Positions 8,541-16,789 of a DNA stretch of 64,000 nucleotides are shown one piece after another; within the stretch, counting starts at the first letter, position 1, and every line of letters starts with the position of its first letter. The stretch covers positions 1 through 64,000 of the forward strand of contig JAJDUG010000008.1 of NCBI GenBank assembly GCA_022826755.1. The letters are read 5' to 3'. The notes under the pieces are model-generated. The model had not been told where the DNA came from and made no database searches. It saw only the letters and a program-made list of their open reading frames with translations. The translations under genes were made by a program, and so were the position numbers. The stretch is from Acidobacteriota bacterium (GTDB lineage Bacteria; Acidobacteriota; Terriglobia; Versatilivoradales; Versatilivoraceae).

Positions 8541-9587
8541 TTACGACAGGTACTTCCCAAGCGTCTCCCGGACCCGCCGCCACATTGTCTCGGACAAGAC
8601 GTGGCCGGCTCCGGGCTCGATGAACCAGGTGAAGCGGCCGGCGGCCCCGGCCCGGGCGTAGGCCTGGCCGATGCGCTCCATTCCCCGTCGCACCTCCCCG
8701 ATGGGCGAACTGGCGTCCTTTTCGCCAAAGTTCAGATGCAGCGCCCTGGGAGCAATCAAGCCGGCGATATCGGGCGTGTCCCCATATCGGTGAAACCCCG
8801 GGATGAAGTTGGGGAAGCAGTGGAGCAGCTTGTGGCGGTGAATCGCCCGGTAGGTGGGCAGGCAACAGTTGCCCACCAGGCATCTCAAGCGGGGCTCCCA
8901 GGGCCCGACCAGCCAGGTGTGGGTCGACCCCATGGAGTGGCCGTAACATCCCAGGCGCCTGGCGTCGACCTCCGGGCGGACGCTCAGGTAGTCGACGGCC
9001 CGCCGCATATCCAGAATGTTCTTCCAGGCCATGCAGCGCCCCTGCACGACCTGCCGCAGGAACTCGTACCGCTCATAGGCGCCGCCCTTCAACCTGCCCT
9101 CGGGGTCCCGGCGATCCTCGAAGCAAAGGGCGTCGGGACAGAGCACCACGTATCCCAGTCGCGCCAGGGCCACGCCGGTATGGTGCATCCCATCGCCGGC
9201 CAGGCCGGCGGGCTCGGTCTTGCCCAGGTGCCACTTTCCCGCGTGCTGGTGCCAGAGGGCCACCCCGGCCGCCGGCGAGGCGGAAGTGACTCCGTCCGGG
9301 ACCAACAGGATGGCCGGCACCCGATCCCCGGGTTCCACCGCGTAATCGACCCAAAGCAGGCGGTAACCCTCGCGCTGCTCCTCCCGCGCGACCCTGGGCT
9401 CGAGCTCGCAGGGGTCGGGCCAGCCGCCACCCAGGCATTCCAGCAGCCGGGCTCTCAGCTCGGCCGCGGCGGCAGGCTCGACAGGGGATTCCAGGGACAT
9501 GGCCATCGGGCTGGAGGCAACCGCCGAAGCCCCCGCAATCAGGGCCGAGGACTTCAGAAAGTCGCGGCGATCGGTCGGCAGTGTCAT
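8541..9587 (-). CDS. Exported alpha/beta-hydrolase, dienelactone hydrolase/acetyl-xylan-esterase-like
   Basis: 348 residues. The N-terminus has a Tat-type motif DRRDFLKS followed by a hydrophobic, alanine-rich stretch, so folded export is likely. The hydrolase core shows ILLVPDG, a conserved HQHAGKWHLGK stretch, LGYVVLCPDALCFEDR, the nucleophile elbow CYGHSMGS (Ser in GHSMG), an acid region (LHLNFGEKDA) and a catalytic histidine near the end (EPGAGHVLS). Probably hydrolyses an ester or lactone in the periplasm. It is the last gene of a minus-strand run containing a GH42-like protein, a sialidase-like protein and an aldolase, so a carbohydrate ester is a reasonable guess. Substrate unproven. 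Confidence 0.85.
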   Translation of the reverse strand: MTLPTDRRDFLKSSALIAGASAVASSPMAMSLESPVEPAAAAELRARLLECLGGGWPDPCELEPRVAREEQREGYRLLWVDYAVEPGDRVPAILLVPDGVTSASPAAGVALWHQHAGKWHLGKTEPAGLAGDGMHHTGVALARLGYVVLCPDALCFEDRRDPEGRLKGGAYERYEFLRQVVQGRCMAWKNILDMRRAVDYLSVRPEVDARRLGCYGHSMGSTHTWLVGPWEPRLRCLVGNCCLPTYRAIHRHKLLHCFPNFIPGFHRYGDTPDIAGLIAPRALHLNFGEKDASSPIGEVRRGMERIGQAYARAGAAGRFTWFIEPGAGHVLSETMWRRVRETLGKYLS

Positions 9588-9671
9588 GACTGGCGCCGGT
9601 GTTTTCGGGATCTGGCGGACGATACCGGCCGCGCCTCAATCATAATCTCGATGGCCGGCCGGACGCAATTG

Positions 9672-9874
9672 AACAGCGAACCACGAACGAACACCAACGG
9701 CTCTTGAAAAAGAAGCGCTTCGAGTCGCAAGTTCCGCGACGGGAGTGCTGAATACGCCAGGGTATGGCTTGCTGGAAAAGCCGCAATCATTCCCTTCGTG
9801 GCCCTTGGTAGTCCTTGGTGGTCCTTCGTGGATATCTTTTTTCCTGCCTGTGGGTCTGAGGCACTGCCTCGCTA
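9672..9874. repeat. Intergenic CACGAAGG-type repeat with GTGCCTCAGACC module
   Basis: The gap between the aldolase gene stop and the hydrolase gene holds two repeat pieces. At 9679-9700 there is GAACCACGAACGAACACCAA. At 9789-9840, in the sense of the minus-strand mRNA, is ATATCCACGAAGGACCACC followed by AAGGACTACCAAGGGCCACG and AAGGG. Between this and the TAG stop (9872-9874) lies GTGCCTCAGACC. The same arrangement recurs at 46529-46620. No gene is seen. Confidence 0.7.
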
Positions 9875-10891
9875 GAGGAGGCCCTTGTCGGCCAGGAACT
9901 GCCGCAACTGTTTTTTGGGCTCGGGTCCGTGGGAGGGGACGGGCGGCCGCCACAGATTGGTGTGGAAGAGTCCCTTGATCTGCAGAATGCTCTTGATGGA
10001 CTGGCCCCAGCCCAGGCCCCCGGCAACTTTCATGAGCGGGTCCTCGTATTCGAACATCACCCGCCGGGCTTCATCCAGGTCGTTGCGTTTCAGAGCGCCA
10101 TAGAAGCGGAAGGCGATTGCCGGGGCGAAGGGAGCATAGGCGCAGAGATAGCCCTGGGAGCCGATCAGGTATCCATAGAGGAAATTGCGCATCTGCCCCC
10201 CGCCGACGATCACGAACTTCTTGCCCTCCACCGCCCGAATGAAGTCGTGGTAGCGGTAGAGGGCGTCATGGCTCTTCAATCCACAGACTCCGGGGATGGT
10301 GGACAGGCGGGCCACCAGGTCCGCCGAATAATTCTCGTCGTAACCCAGCAGGGGCAGCCGGGTCCGGCCGGCGACTTCGGCGAAGGCGGCGTAGACCTCC
10401 TCCGGCTTGGTGGTGAACAGGTGCAGGTTGATGCCGTCCACTCCCGAGTCTTCCAGGCGCCGGATGAAGTCGATGCTCTGGCCGGTCCACCACTTCCCGG
10501 TGCCCCCGATCACCAGGGCCCGGCCGCGAGCCTGCTCGGCCGCGGTCCGGCACAGTTTTTCGATCTCGGCCTCGCTCATGCTCTTGAACTCGCTGCTGCC
10601 ATGGGTAAAGAAGATGACCGGCGCCTGGTTCTCGCAGAGAAAGTCCACGTAGGCCCTGAGATTGCCGTAGTCCACCGAATAGTCCTTGGCCAGGGGGATG
10701 TTGATGGGCACCACCGGACCCCGGAGCCTGCGATAGATCCGCTCGGCCGCGGTCTCGGAGTCGGGTCCCGGGAGGACCGGGCCGGCCGCAACACCGTGCC
10801 GACCCTGAAGGGCCAGCACCGTGGCCGCTACCGTCCCGGCCAAAAAACCGCGCCGGCTCAAAGTGGTGGAGGGAAATCGTGTGGATTCCAT
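9872..10891 (-). CDS. Tat-exported DapA/NanA-superfamily aldolase/synthase
   Basis: 339 residues; ATG at 10891 preceded by AGGAG 7 nt away. A Tat signal (LSRRGFLAGTVAATVLAL) precedes a TIM-barrel of the dihydrodipicolinate synthase/N-acetylneuraminate lyase superfamily. Landmarks are VPINIPLAKDYSVDY, the ligand loop FFTHGSSEF, VIGGTGKW, a tyrosine in LLGYDENYS and the Schiff-base lysine in CGLKSHDA. Catalytic Lys and Tyr are present, so it should be an active pyruvate-type or 2-oxoacid lyase. Members are normally cytoplasmic; export is unusual. A sialidase-like gene lies 174 bp upstream on the same strand, which makes sialic-acid or related sugar-acid cleavage a tempting but unproven role. 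Confidence 0.85.
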   Translation of the reverse strand: MESTRFPSTTLSRRGFLAGTVAATVLALQGRHGVAAGPVLPGPDSETAAERIYRRLRGPVVPINIPLAKDYSVDYGNLRAYVDFLCENQAPVIFFTHGSSEFKSMSEAEIEKLCRTAAEQARGRALVIGGTGKWWTGQSIDFIRRLEDSGVDGINLHLFTTKPEEVYAAFAEVAGRTRLPLLGYDENYSADLVARLSTIPGVCGLKSHDALYRYHDFIRAVEGKKFVIVGGGQMRNFLYGYLIGSQGYLCAYAPFAPAIAFRFYGALKRNDLDEARRVMFEYEDPLMKVAGGLGWGQSIKSILQIKGLFHTNLWRPPVPSHGPEPKKQLRQFLADKGLL

Positions 10892-11065
10892 CGTATGACT
10901 CCTGTAGTCGATGTCAGCATTGACGGACGAGAAAGTATTGTGGATTTTGGATTGCAGATTTTTGATTGGATTCGGATCTAATGCAACGTCGGTTGTAATG
11001 CCCCCCAATCAACAATCCGAAATCAACAATCAACAATTCCTTCGTCGGCCTGAGGCGCAGCCTGG

Positions 11066-12451
11066 CTACGCCCTGGGGACGGTCATGTCGGCCAGCATCT
11101 CGTCGGTGATATAGCGCCCCAGCACGAATATCTTTCGGTCGGCGTACCAGAGGATGCGCTTGCCCCGGTGCTCGGTAAAGCTGGCGTACATGGACAACCA
11201 CTTCCAGTACTTGGGAAACACGCCCGTGGCGTGGGTGTCGAAGATCATCTTGGGCCGGCTGAACCAGACGGGCTGATGGGCCTGGGGACGAAATTCGCCC
11301 ACCACGAAAAACTGGGGGCGGCGGGCATTGAGGTCCAGCGGCCCCTTGCCTCCGTAACCGGTGCCGTCGTGGTTCTGCATGAAGAGAATGAAGCGTCCGT
11401 CGGAAAGCCGGAACATGGGGGTGGGCGAAACCGGGTTCTCCACCGGTTTGCCGCCGTCCCGGTACCTCAACATCTCGGCCTTTCGCCAGGTCCGGGCTTC
11501 GGCGTCGTCCGACACCGTATACCAGATCTGCCCGTTGGCGGTTCGCATGGCCCCGAACAGGCGTCCGTCCGGCAGGAGCACGGTTCCCGGTTCCTGACAG
11601 AAGGTATATCCCTGGGATTTTTCCGGCTCGAAGGTGCAGGGGACCCAGATCAGGTCCTCATCCTCAGGAAGATAGGTCAGCTTGAGATCCCTGGGATGGG
11701 GCCCCTCGTCGATATTCTCGTAACGGATGAACTCACAGCGGCATTCGCCCAGGTTCTTGTCCTTGGAGAATGGTTTGACGTAGGCCGCCGTGGACCGGGT
11801 CAGGGGAACCACCGGGCGGTCCTTGGCATCCCGGATCGGCTTCTGCCAGACGATGCAGCGGCTCAACACATCCGGACCGGGGTGGTCGTACTTCGGGTTT
11901 CTCTTGTAGGGCATGTCGATTCCGGCGTCCTGCCAGGTATAGCCGTCGTCGTCGGAAAACCTGCACCGCATGAGGGCGTTGATGAACCCCTCGCCGATCC
12001 CCGGGGCAAAGTTGTAGAAGACGTAGATGCGGCCCGACTTGCTGACCACCGGCCAGCCGAAGTTGCAGTAGGTCCCCAGTCTCTCGGGGGCCGCGATGGT
12101 CTGGGGCGGGGTCCAGGTCAACCCGTTGTCCTTGCTGCGCGCGTACACCACCCTGTAGTCGTGGGCCCCTTCCTTGGTGGCCAAGGTCCAGATGGCCAGC
12201 AGGTCACCCCCGGGAGTGACCTCGACCAGCACGTGGTCGCTGGCCTCGGACGCGTAGGGGGGCTCCTTGGGCAGGTAGAGCACCAGGTCCGGCCGGGTGC
12301 GCTTCCAGTCGGAGGTGTAACAGACCGGTTCGCCGGAACCGGCCTCGTCCGCCGATCCTGCAGGCCCTCCCGGCTGGTTCCGGCAGGCCGCCACGCCGGC
12401 CGTCAACCCCGAAGCCACGGTAAGGCTTTGCAGAAGCTGTCGTCGATTCAT
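11066..12451 (-). CDS. Sialidase-like BNR-repeat exported protein (copy 1)
   Basis: 461 residues from the ATG at 12451, with GAGGG about 8 nt upstream. The N-terminus MNRRQLLQSL plus a lipobox-like TAGVAAC suggests a Tat-exported lipoprotein. Asp-box repeats of a six-bladed propeller are visible: SKDNGLTW, SDDDGYTW and a degenerate SDDAEARTW. FRIP-like and catalytic sialidase residues cannot be assigned with confidence, so true neuraminidase activity is not established. The protein could cleave another glycoside or bind glycans. It is paralogous to 36314-37702: both end with a WYxDRKxFxLGxxIT block. The upstream neighbour is a cupin gene, and between them is a 22-nt inverted repeat. Confidence 0.82.
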   Translation of the reverse strand: MNRRQLLQSLTVASGLTAGVAACRNQPGGPAGSADEAGSGEPVCYTSDWKRTRPDLVLYLPKEPPYASEASDHVLVEVTPGGDLLAIWTLATKEGAHDYRVVYARSKDNGLTWTPPQTIAAPERLGTYCNFGWPVVSKSGRIYVFYNFAPGIGEGFINALMRCRFSDDDGYTWQDAGIDMPYKRNPKYDHPGPDVLSRCIVWQKPIRDAKDRPVVPLTRSTAAYVKPFSKDKNLGECRCEFIRYENIDEGPHPRDLKLTYLPEDEDLIWVPCTFEPEKSQGYTFCQEPGTVLLPDGRLFGAMRTANGQIWYTVSDDAEARTWRKAEMLRYRDGGKPVENPVSPTPMFRLSDGRFILFMQNHDGTGYGGKGPLDLNARRPQFFVVGEFRPQAHQPVWFSRPKMIFDTHATGVFPKYWKWLSMYASFTEHRGKRILWYADRKIFVLGRYITDEMLADMTVPRA

Positions 12452-12470
12452 GGGACACCCTCGGTTTAGT

Positions 12471-12642
12471 GGAGAGTGAAGAGTGGAGAGTGAAGAGTTT
12501 TCACCGGAGGGTTCCCGAAATTCGTGGATAACTCTATTTTTCTGTTGTTTCAGGTAACCCGGGCCGAAACCGACAAGACGCTTCACGCATCGATTCAATC
12601 ACTCTCCACTCTCCACTCTCCACTCTTCACTCTCCACTCTCC
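12471..12642. repeat. Inverted heptamer repeats enclosing an AGAGTTATCCACGAA-type element
   Basis: The left arm (12471-12497) is GGAGAGTGAAGAGTGGAGAGTG plus AAGAG. The right arm (12601-12642) is six copies of ACTCTCC, one reading ACTCTTC. Bases 12471-12492 and 12614-12635 are a perfect 22-nt inverted repeat separated by 121 nt. On the minus strand the enclosed DNA contains TGAAACAACAGAAAAATAGA followed by GTTATCCACGAA, the core of a repeat seen elsewhere in the window. The right arm abuts the cupin stop codon. Confidence 0.85.
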
Positions 12643-12643
12643 A

Positions 12644-12994
12644 CTACTCCACCGGATCCCGGCTCACGTCCACGTCGGGATAGAAATAGGCGATCACCAT
12701 GGGCTCCCGGCTCTCGTTGCGGAAGCAGTGAGGCACCAGCGGCGGCACAATGGTGGCGTCATACTTGCCGAGCTGAAAGATCTTGCCGTCGACCTCAGCC
12801 GTTGCCCGGCCCTCCAGAATGATGACCGTCTCCTCGCAGGGGTGGGTGTGCAGGAAAACCGCCGAGCCTGGAGAGAAAGTGGCTACGCCCGCGGTCATAT
12901 GCCGGGCCCCTTTCCCGCTGTTGACCAGCCTCAGGGACTCCAGTCCGGGGTCGCTGCGATCGACGGGTTCTTCCTTGGAGTAGACGATTCTCAT
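12644..12994 (-). CDS. Single-domain cupin protein
   Basis: 116 residues, the usual size for a small cupin. Motif 1 is seen as FLHTHPCEETVIILEG and motif 2 as PPLVPHCFRNES, giving metal-ligand candidates His, His, Glu and His. No signal peptide, so it is cytoplasmic. The start ATG overlaps the stop of the upstream gene (ATGA), so the two are translationally coupled. Such proteins act as dioxygenases, isomerases or sugar-binding folds; the substrate cannot be decided. Confidence 0.85.
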   Translation of the reverse strand: MRIVYSKEEPVDRSDPGLESLRLVNSGKGARHMTAGVATFSPGSAVFLHTHPCEETVIILEGRATAEVDGKIFQLGKYDATIVPPLVPHCFRNESREPMVIAYFYPDVDVSRDPVE

Positions 12995-13476
12995 GCCGGA
13001 CCCTGCCCGAGCAGTTCCTGCCAGCTCACTTCACTGATGGATTGCGACTTGATCTCGCCCAGCTTTGCCAGATCCTTCAGCAACTGCTCGGCGTTGGCAC
13101 GCTCGAAGCAGCCAACCTTCCATTTCTCGAGGCCCCCCTGCTGGATCTCCATGCCGATGCGGAAGCCGTTGTTCCTGGCGACCACCTCCGAGCAGTACCC
13201 CTCTCCCGGGCTGGCCGAGGTCAGGATGCGAACGAAGGCCTTGTCGCCCGATCGTTCCAGCAGACTGCTCTCGGCGATACCGGAAGCCTGCTCCAGGTGG
13301 TCCATCACGGCCTCGAACTCCTGGTCGCTGGGATTGTCCAGAACCAGGATCTCTTCGGCCGAGGTGGGCCCCAGGATGAACCCGCCCGGGCAGATGAATC
13401 GCACGCTGGGAACCGCCCGAGACAACTGGTTCACCAGGCACCCGCGGTGCACAACCCCGAACTCTACTTTGAACAT
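12991..13476 (-). CDS. Conserved-looking cytoplasmic protein of unknown function
   Basis: 161 residues with a strong AGGAGG ribosome site 8 nt before the ATG at 13476. No signal peptide or membrane segment. The beginning (VVHRGCLVNQLSRAVPSVRF) loosely resembles the N-terminal sensor part of some HTH regulators, but no helix-turn-helix follows. A middle block reads AFVRILTSASPGEGYCSEVV. Coupled to the cupin by a 4-nt overlap and placed 54 nt after the GH42-like gene, so probably part of the same operon. I do not recognise the family firmly. Confidence 0.7.
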   Translation of the reverse strand: MFKVEFGVVHRGCLVNQLSRAVPSVRFICPGGFILGPTSAEEILVLDNPSDQEFEAVMDHLEQASGIAESSLLERSGDKAFVRILTSASPGEGYCSEVVARNNGFRIGMEIQQGGLEKWKVGCFERANAEQLLKDLAKLGEIKSQSISEVSWQELLGQGPA

Positions 13477-13530
13477 GGACGAATCCTCCTGATGGATTTC
13501 TGGTAAGAACGATGGGGACCGCCGGCCGGG

Positions 13531-15756
13531 TCAAGCCTGGCAATGCACCACCTTCAAGCTGCGCGGCGGGATCTGAAGCGAGAAAGCGCCGTCGGCCACA
13601 TTCAATCGGCTCTTTTGGATCAGGTCCCGGGCCCGGCCCGGCTTTTCGGCCAGGGCCAAGCGCACATCGGCACCCGAATTCTCCAGGTTGAGGACGAACA
13701 CCAGGTTGCCGCCGGCCGGCGACTCCCGGGTCAGGGCAATCACCTTGCTCCCCCGGGTCGACAGGGACCGGCGCACCCCGGCCGCCTGCAGAAACGGTTC
13801 CAGCAAGGCCATGGGGGCAACGCCGTCCAGGGCATGCCCGGCAGGCAGGTCGGTGAGAACGGGTTCGGGCAGCCCCCCGAAGGCGGCTCCGATGGGAACC
13901 GTCAGATAGGTGAAGCCCCCGTCGGCGGTCTGCACCCCCACCACTTCCTCGCCGAAGGTGGCAATGGCGCGGGTGTTGCCCTGAGGCTCCAGGCTGGCGT
14001 AATTGCAAGCCTGCTTGACGGTGAATTCCCCGAAATCGGTGCGAATCCGGTCCCGCCCTTCACGCAGATCCAGCGCGTCGATGCGGGAGTAGTCCAGCAC
14101 CTGGACCCCCAGCAATTCCGTCAGCCCTTCGGGAGGATCGTAGCTGAACCTTCCGGTGGGCGCATTGGTGCCCAGAATCCCGTCGGCAAACAGGTGGATC
14201 TCCGGGTGGTCCCGCCGAACCCGGCGGATCTTGTCGATCGTCGACTCGGTCAGCAGCATCAGGCTGGGCAGAAACACCAGCTTGTAGCCGGACCAGTCCA
14301 TCCGGGTGGTCACCAGGTCCACCGGAATGTTGTTCTCCCACAGGCTGCGGTGAATGCCGCGGATGAAGCGCAACTGCTGCCCCTTGGCATTCTCCATCTC
14401 CATGATGATGGCGTTGTCGCTGTCGTAGGCTATGGCTACCTCGGCCCGCGGGATCTTCAGCGGCAGGTGGGACTCGATGGATCGAATGGACCCGATGGCC
14501 TCTTCAATGGCCTTGAGCTGCGGCAGGGGCTTGCCGCTCATGGTCACCAGGTTGAGACCCGGCGCCTCATGGGTTCCGTATTCGGGACGGTACTGCCAGA
14601 AGATGGCTCCCTTGGCGCCATAGATCAGACCCATCCACAGGCACATGGCCAGGTCCTCGGGCAGTGTCTGCTTCCGATAGGTCATGCCGCCGTGGTAGAA
14701 CCCCGAATAGATCTCGGTGTACCACCACTGGTGGTTCTTCCCCACCGCCCGGGACCACTGGCTGGCATAGGCGATATTGCTGTACTGATAGGGGTCCTCG
14801 CTGGCGAACAGGTTGGTGCTGTGGGACGCAAAGCCCCAACTGTCGCACTCCTGGGCGCATCTCTCGTCCAGGGGGTTGTTGTAGCGGAATCCGTGGCTGT
14901 GAAGCTCATGCTTGGGATCCAGGCTGCGCACGATCTCCACCTGCCATTTCAGGACCTGGGCCACGTTCTCATAGAGGAACTGCCGGAACAGCAGCATGGC
15001 CATGAGCAGGTTCTTGGACTGCGGAGCCGCCACATCCTCCCAGGTGCGGTATCGCATCCCCAGGCGCTCGCTCAACTGCTCCAGGGTGAAGCGCTGTTTC
15101 AGCCACTGCTGATACTTGGCTCGGGTGTGGCCGCAGTAGCAACTCCAGCCGGGGCGGTTCACGTCGCTGCCCATCCCCTGTAGCCCGGGACCGTCCCAGA
15201 CCACCCACATTCCCATGGCGGGCGAATCCTTGTAGCGGTTGACCACCGCCCGCAGCACCTCTTCGGCGTAAACCTTCCACATGGGGTGGTCGAAGCAGTG
15301 TCGATTGCCTCCCTGCACGCCGGCGGAGTTGGCGAAGGGCTCGGCCACCTCCCCGGTGTGGTAGACCACCCGCATGTCGGGGTGCTTGCGCATCATCCAG
15401 TCGGGACAGGCCATGTGGGTCGACAGCGTGAAGTCGAAGATGACCTTCAAGCCGTGCTTGGCCGCCAGCTCGAACATGCGGTCGAAGTCGCCGAACTCGA
15501 TCTTGCCCGGTTCGGGAGCCATCCAGTTCCAGGAGGTGAAGGTTCGAACCGAGTCGAAGCCGGCCTTTTTGATAGTGGCGAAATCTTCGTCCCACATCTC
15601 CATGGGCGGCATGGGGGCGCGGTAGTACTCCACGCCCACATGGTATTTGGAGGCCTTGCCCGATTTCACGGGGGCGACGGCTGCCGGCGAAGCCCAGGCC
15701 AGTCCGCCCGAGGCGGTCACGGCCCCGGAGACCTCCAGGAACTTTCTACGGTTCAC
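13531..15756 (-). CDS. Exported GH42-like glycosidase family protein with altered active-site motif
   Basis: 741 residues; GTG start at 15756 with GGAGG 6 nt upstream, giving MNRRKFLEVSG, a Tat-type leader. A TIM-barrel of the beta-galactosidase type follows: FATIKKAGFDSVRTFTSWNW, GLKVIFDFTLSTHMACPDWM, and a cysteine-containing WSCYCGHTRAKYQQWL block. The C-terminal half has a glutamine-amidotransferase-like trimerisation fold (VAIAYDSDNA, YKLVFLPSLMLLTE) as in GH42. In GH42 enzymes the acid/base glutamate lies in a WQxxNE motif; here the aligned site reads MWVVWDGPG, with no NE. A nucleophile candidate survives in WWYTEIYSG. It may use another residue or be a binding protein. Two small genes follow on the same strand. 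Confidence 0.8.
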   Translation of the reverse strand: MNRRKFLEVSGAVTASGGLAWASPAAVAPVKSGKASKYHVGVEYYRAPMPPMEMWDEDFATIKKAGFDSVRTFTSWNWMAPEPGKIEFGDFDRMFELAAKHGLKVIFDFTLSTHMACPDWMMRKHPDMRVVYHTGEVAEPFANSAGVQGGNRHCFDHPMWKVYAEEVLRAVVNRYKDSPAMGMWVVWDGPGLQGMGSDVNRPGWSCYCGHTRAKYQQWLKQRFTLEQLSERLGMRYRTWEDVAAPQSKNLLMAMLLFRQFLYENVAQVLKWQVEIVRSLDPKHELHSHGFRYNNPLDERCAQECDSWGFASHSTNLFASEDPYQYSNIAYASQWSRAVGKNHQWWYTEIYSGFYHGGMTYRKQTLPEDLAMCLWMGLIYGAKGAIFWQYRPEYGTHEAPGLNLVTMSGKPLPQLKAIEEAIGSIRSIESHLPLKIPRAEVAIAYDSDNAIIMEMENAKGQQLRFIRGIHRSLWENNIPVDLVTTRMDWSGYKLVFLPSLMLLTESTIDKIRRVRRDHPEIHLFADGILGTNAPTGRFSYDPPEGLTELLGVQVLDYSRIDALDLREGRDRIRTDFGEFTVKQACNYASLEPQGNTRAIATFGEEVVGVQTADGGFTYLTVPIGAAFGGLPEPVLTDLPAGHALDGVAPMALLEPFLQAAGVRRSLSTRGSKVIALTRESPAGGNLVFVLNLENSGADVRLALAEKPGRARDLIQKSRLNVADGAFSLQIPPRSLKVVHCQA

Positions 15757-15937
15757 CGGTAACCTCCCGAGAGTCCGAATCAGTCAAAGGCATCCATGCT
15801 ATGGGCACCGGTTGAGAATGTCAATGCTCGGGCGCCACGGCCCCGCCCGGCCATTTTGGGGCTGCTCCCGAAGGATTTTGGTTGTAGAATGAGCGGGTTC
15901 AGTTAAACCGATCTCACCCTGTTTCCCGGAGCATTGC

Positions 15938-16687
15938 ATGAAAATGTGCCAAAGATTCTGGTTCCTCCTTCTCGGCCTCGGCCTGGTCCTTCTCCCTACC
16001 GCGGCGTTCGACCCGCTCTCCGCTTCCTCCCAAGGCTGGCGGACGCTGGTTGACGGCCAGAGCCTGGAGGGCTGGCAGGCCCAGGACCCCTCCAAGCCCC
16101 ACGAGTGGCGCACGGCCAAGGCGGTTCACCTCACGGGGAAGGAAAACCGCTTCTTCCTGGCCGAGCCCGGCAAGGGGATCTTCGTCAACGGCAAGACCGG
16201 CAGAACCCAGAACCTGGTCACGCTGGAAAAATTCGGCGACGTGGAAGTCCACGTCGAGTTCAACGTGTCCTACAAGTCCAACTCGGGAGTCTTCCTGATG
16301 GGACTCTATGAGGTGCAGGTGCAGGACGACTACGGCAGGCCCGACATCGTCTTCTCCATGTCGGGAGGCTTCTACGCGCGAAAAATCAACGACGAGTGGA
16401 TCGGGGGCACCCCTCCCCGCATGAACGCCTGCAAGCCCCCCGGGGAGTGGCAGGCCTTCGACATCAAGTTCCGCGCGCCCCGCTTCGATGCCGGCGGGAA
16501 GAAGATCGAAAACGCCAGGTTCCTGGAAGTCCGCTACAACGGGCACCTCATCCACGAGAACGTCGAGATGGAAGGCCCCAACAGCGCCCACATGCCCATC
16601 CCGGAGGCCGCAAAGGGGCCGCTGATGCTGCAGGGCGACCATGGGCCGGTGGCCTATCGCAACGTGCGCATCCGTCCCCTGAAGTAA
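15938..16687 (+). CDS. DUF1080 (3-keto-disaccharide hydrolase-like) exported protein
   Basis: 249 residues, ATG at 15938 with GGAG 7 nt upstream and a hydrophobic signal sequence (WFLLLGLGLVLLPTAAF). The jelly-roll domain shows LVDGQSLEGWQ at the front, FGDVEVHVEFNVSYKSNSGV in the middle, and GPLMLQGDHGPVAYRNVRIRP at the end; these are the hallmark blocks of DUF1080 (PF06439). Relatives include concanavalin-like 3-keto-glycoside hydrolases acting outside the cytoplasm. It is immediately followed by the first cytochrome-DUF1553/DUF1501 pair on the same strand, a neighbourhood typical of planctomycete-style polymer degradation loci. Confidence 0.9.
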   Translation: MKMCQRFWFLLLGLGLVLLPTAAFDPLSASSQGWRTLVDGQSLEGWQAQDPSKPHEWRTAKAVHLTGKENRFFLAEPGKGIFVNGKTGRTQNLVTLEKFGDVEVHVEFNVSYKSNSGVFLMGLYEVQVQDDYGRPDIVFSMSGGFYARKINDEWIGGTPPRMNACKPPGEWQAFDIKFRAPRFDAGGKKIENARFLEVRYNGHLIHENVEMEGPNSAHMPIPEAAKGPLMLQGDHGPVAYRNVRIRPLK

Positions 16688-16789
16688 CCTTCCGCCCCTC
16701 CAGGGGACGAGTCGGGGGCCAACACCCACTCTCCGCGGATTGCAGCAAGTGACCCCGGCCCGGTCTCGGAAGCGGAAGGTCGGGTCGCG

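Noticed and set aside
11066-12451. Calling the BNR proteins true neuraminidases.
   Set aside because: Asp boxes are present but the catalytic triad and arginines cannot be verified, so only sialidase-like is supported.
12601-12642. Heptamer repeat resembling a short CRISPR-like array.
   Set aside because: Units are 7 bp with no unique spacers and no cas genes nearby; it is a simple tandem repeat.
12991-13476. Calling the 161-residue protein an HTH-type regulator because of its front end.
   Set aside because: No helix-turn-helix follows, and the resemblance is too weak.
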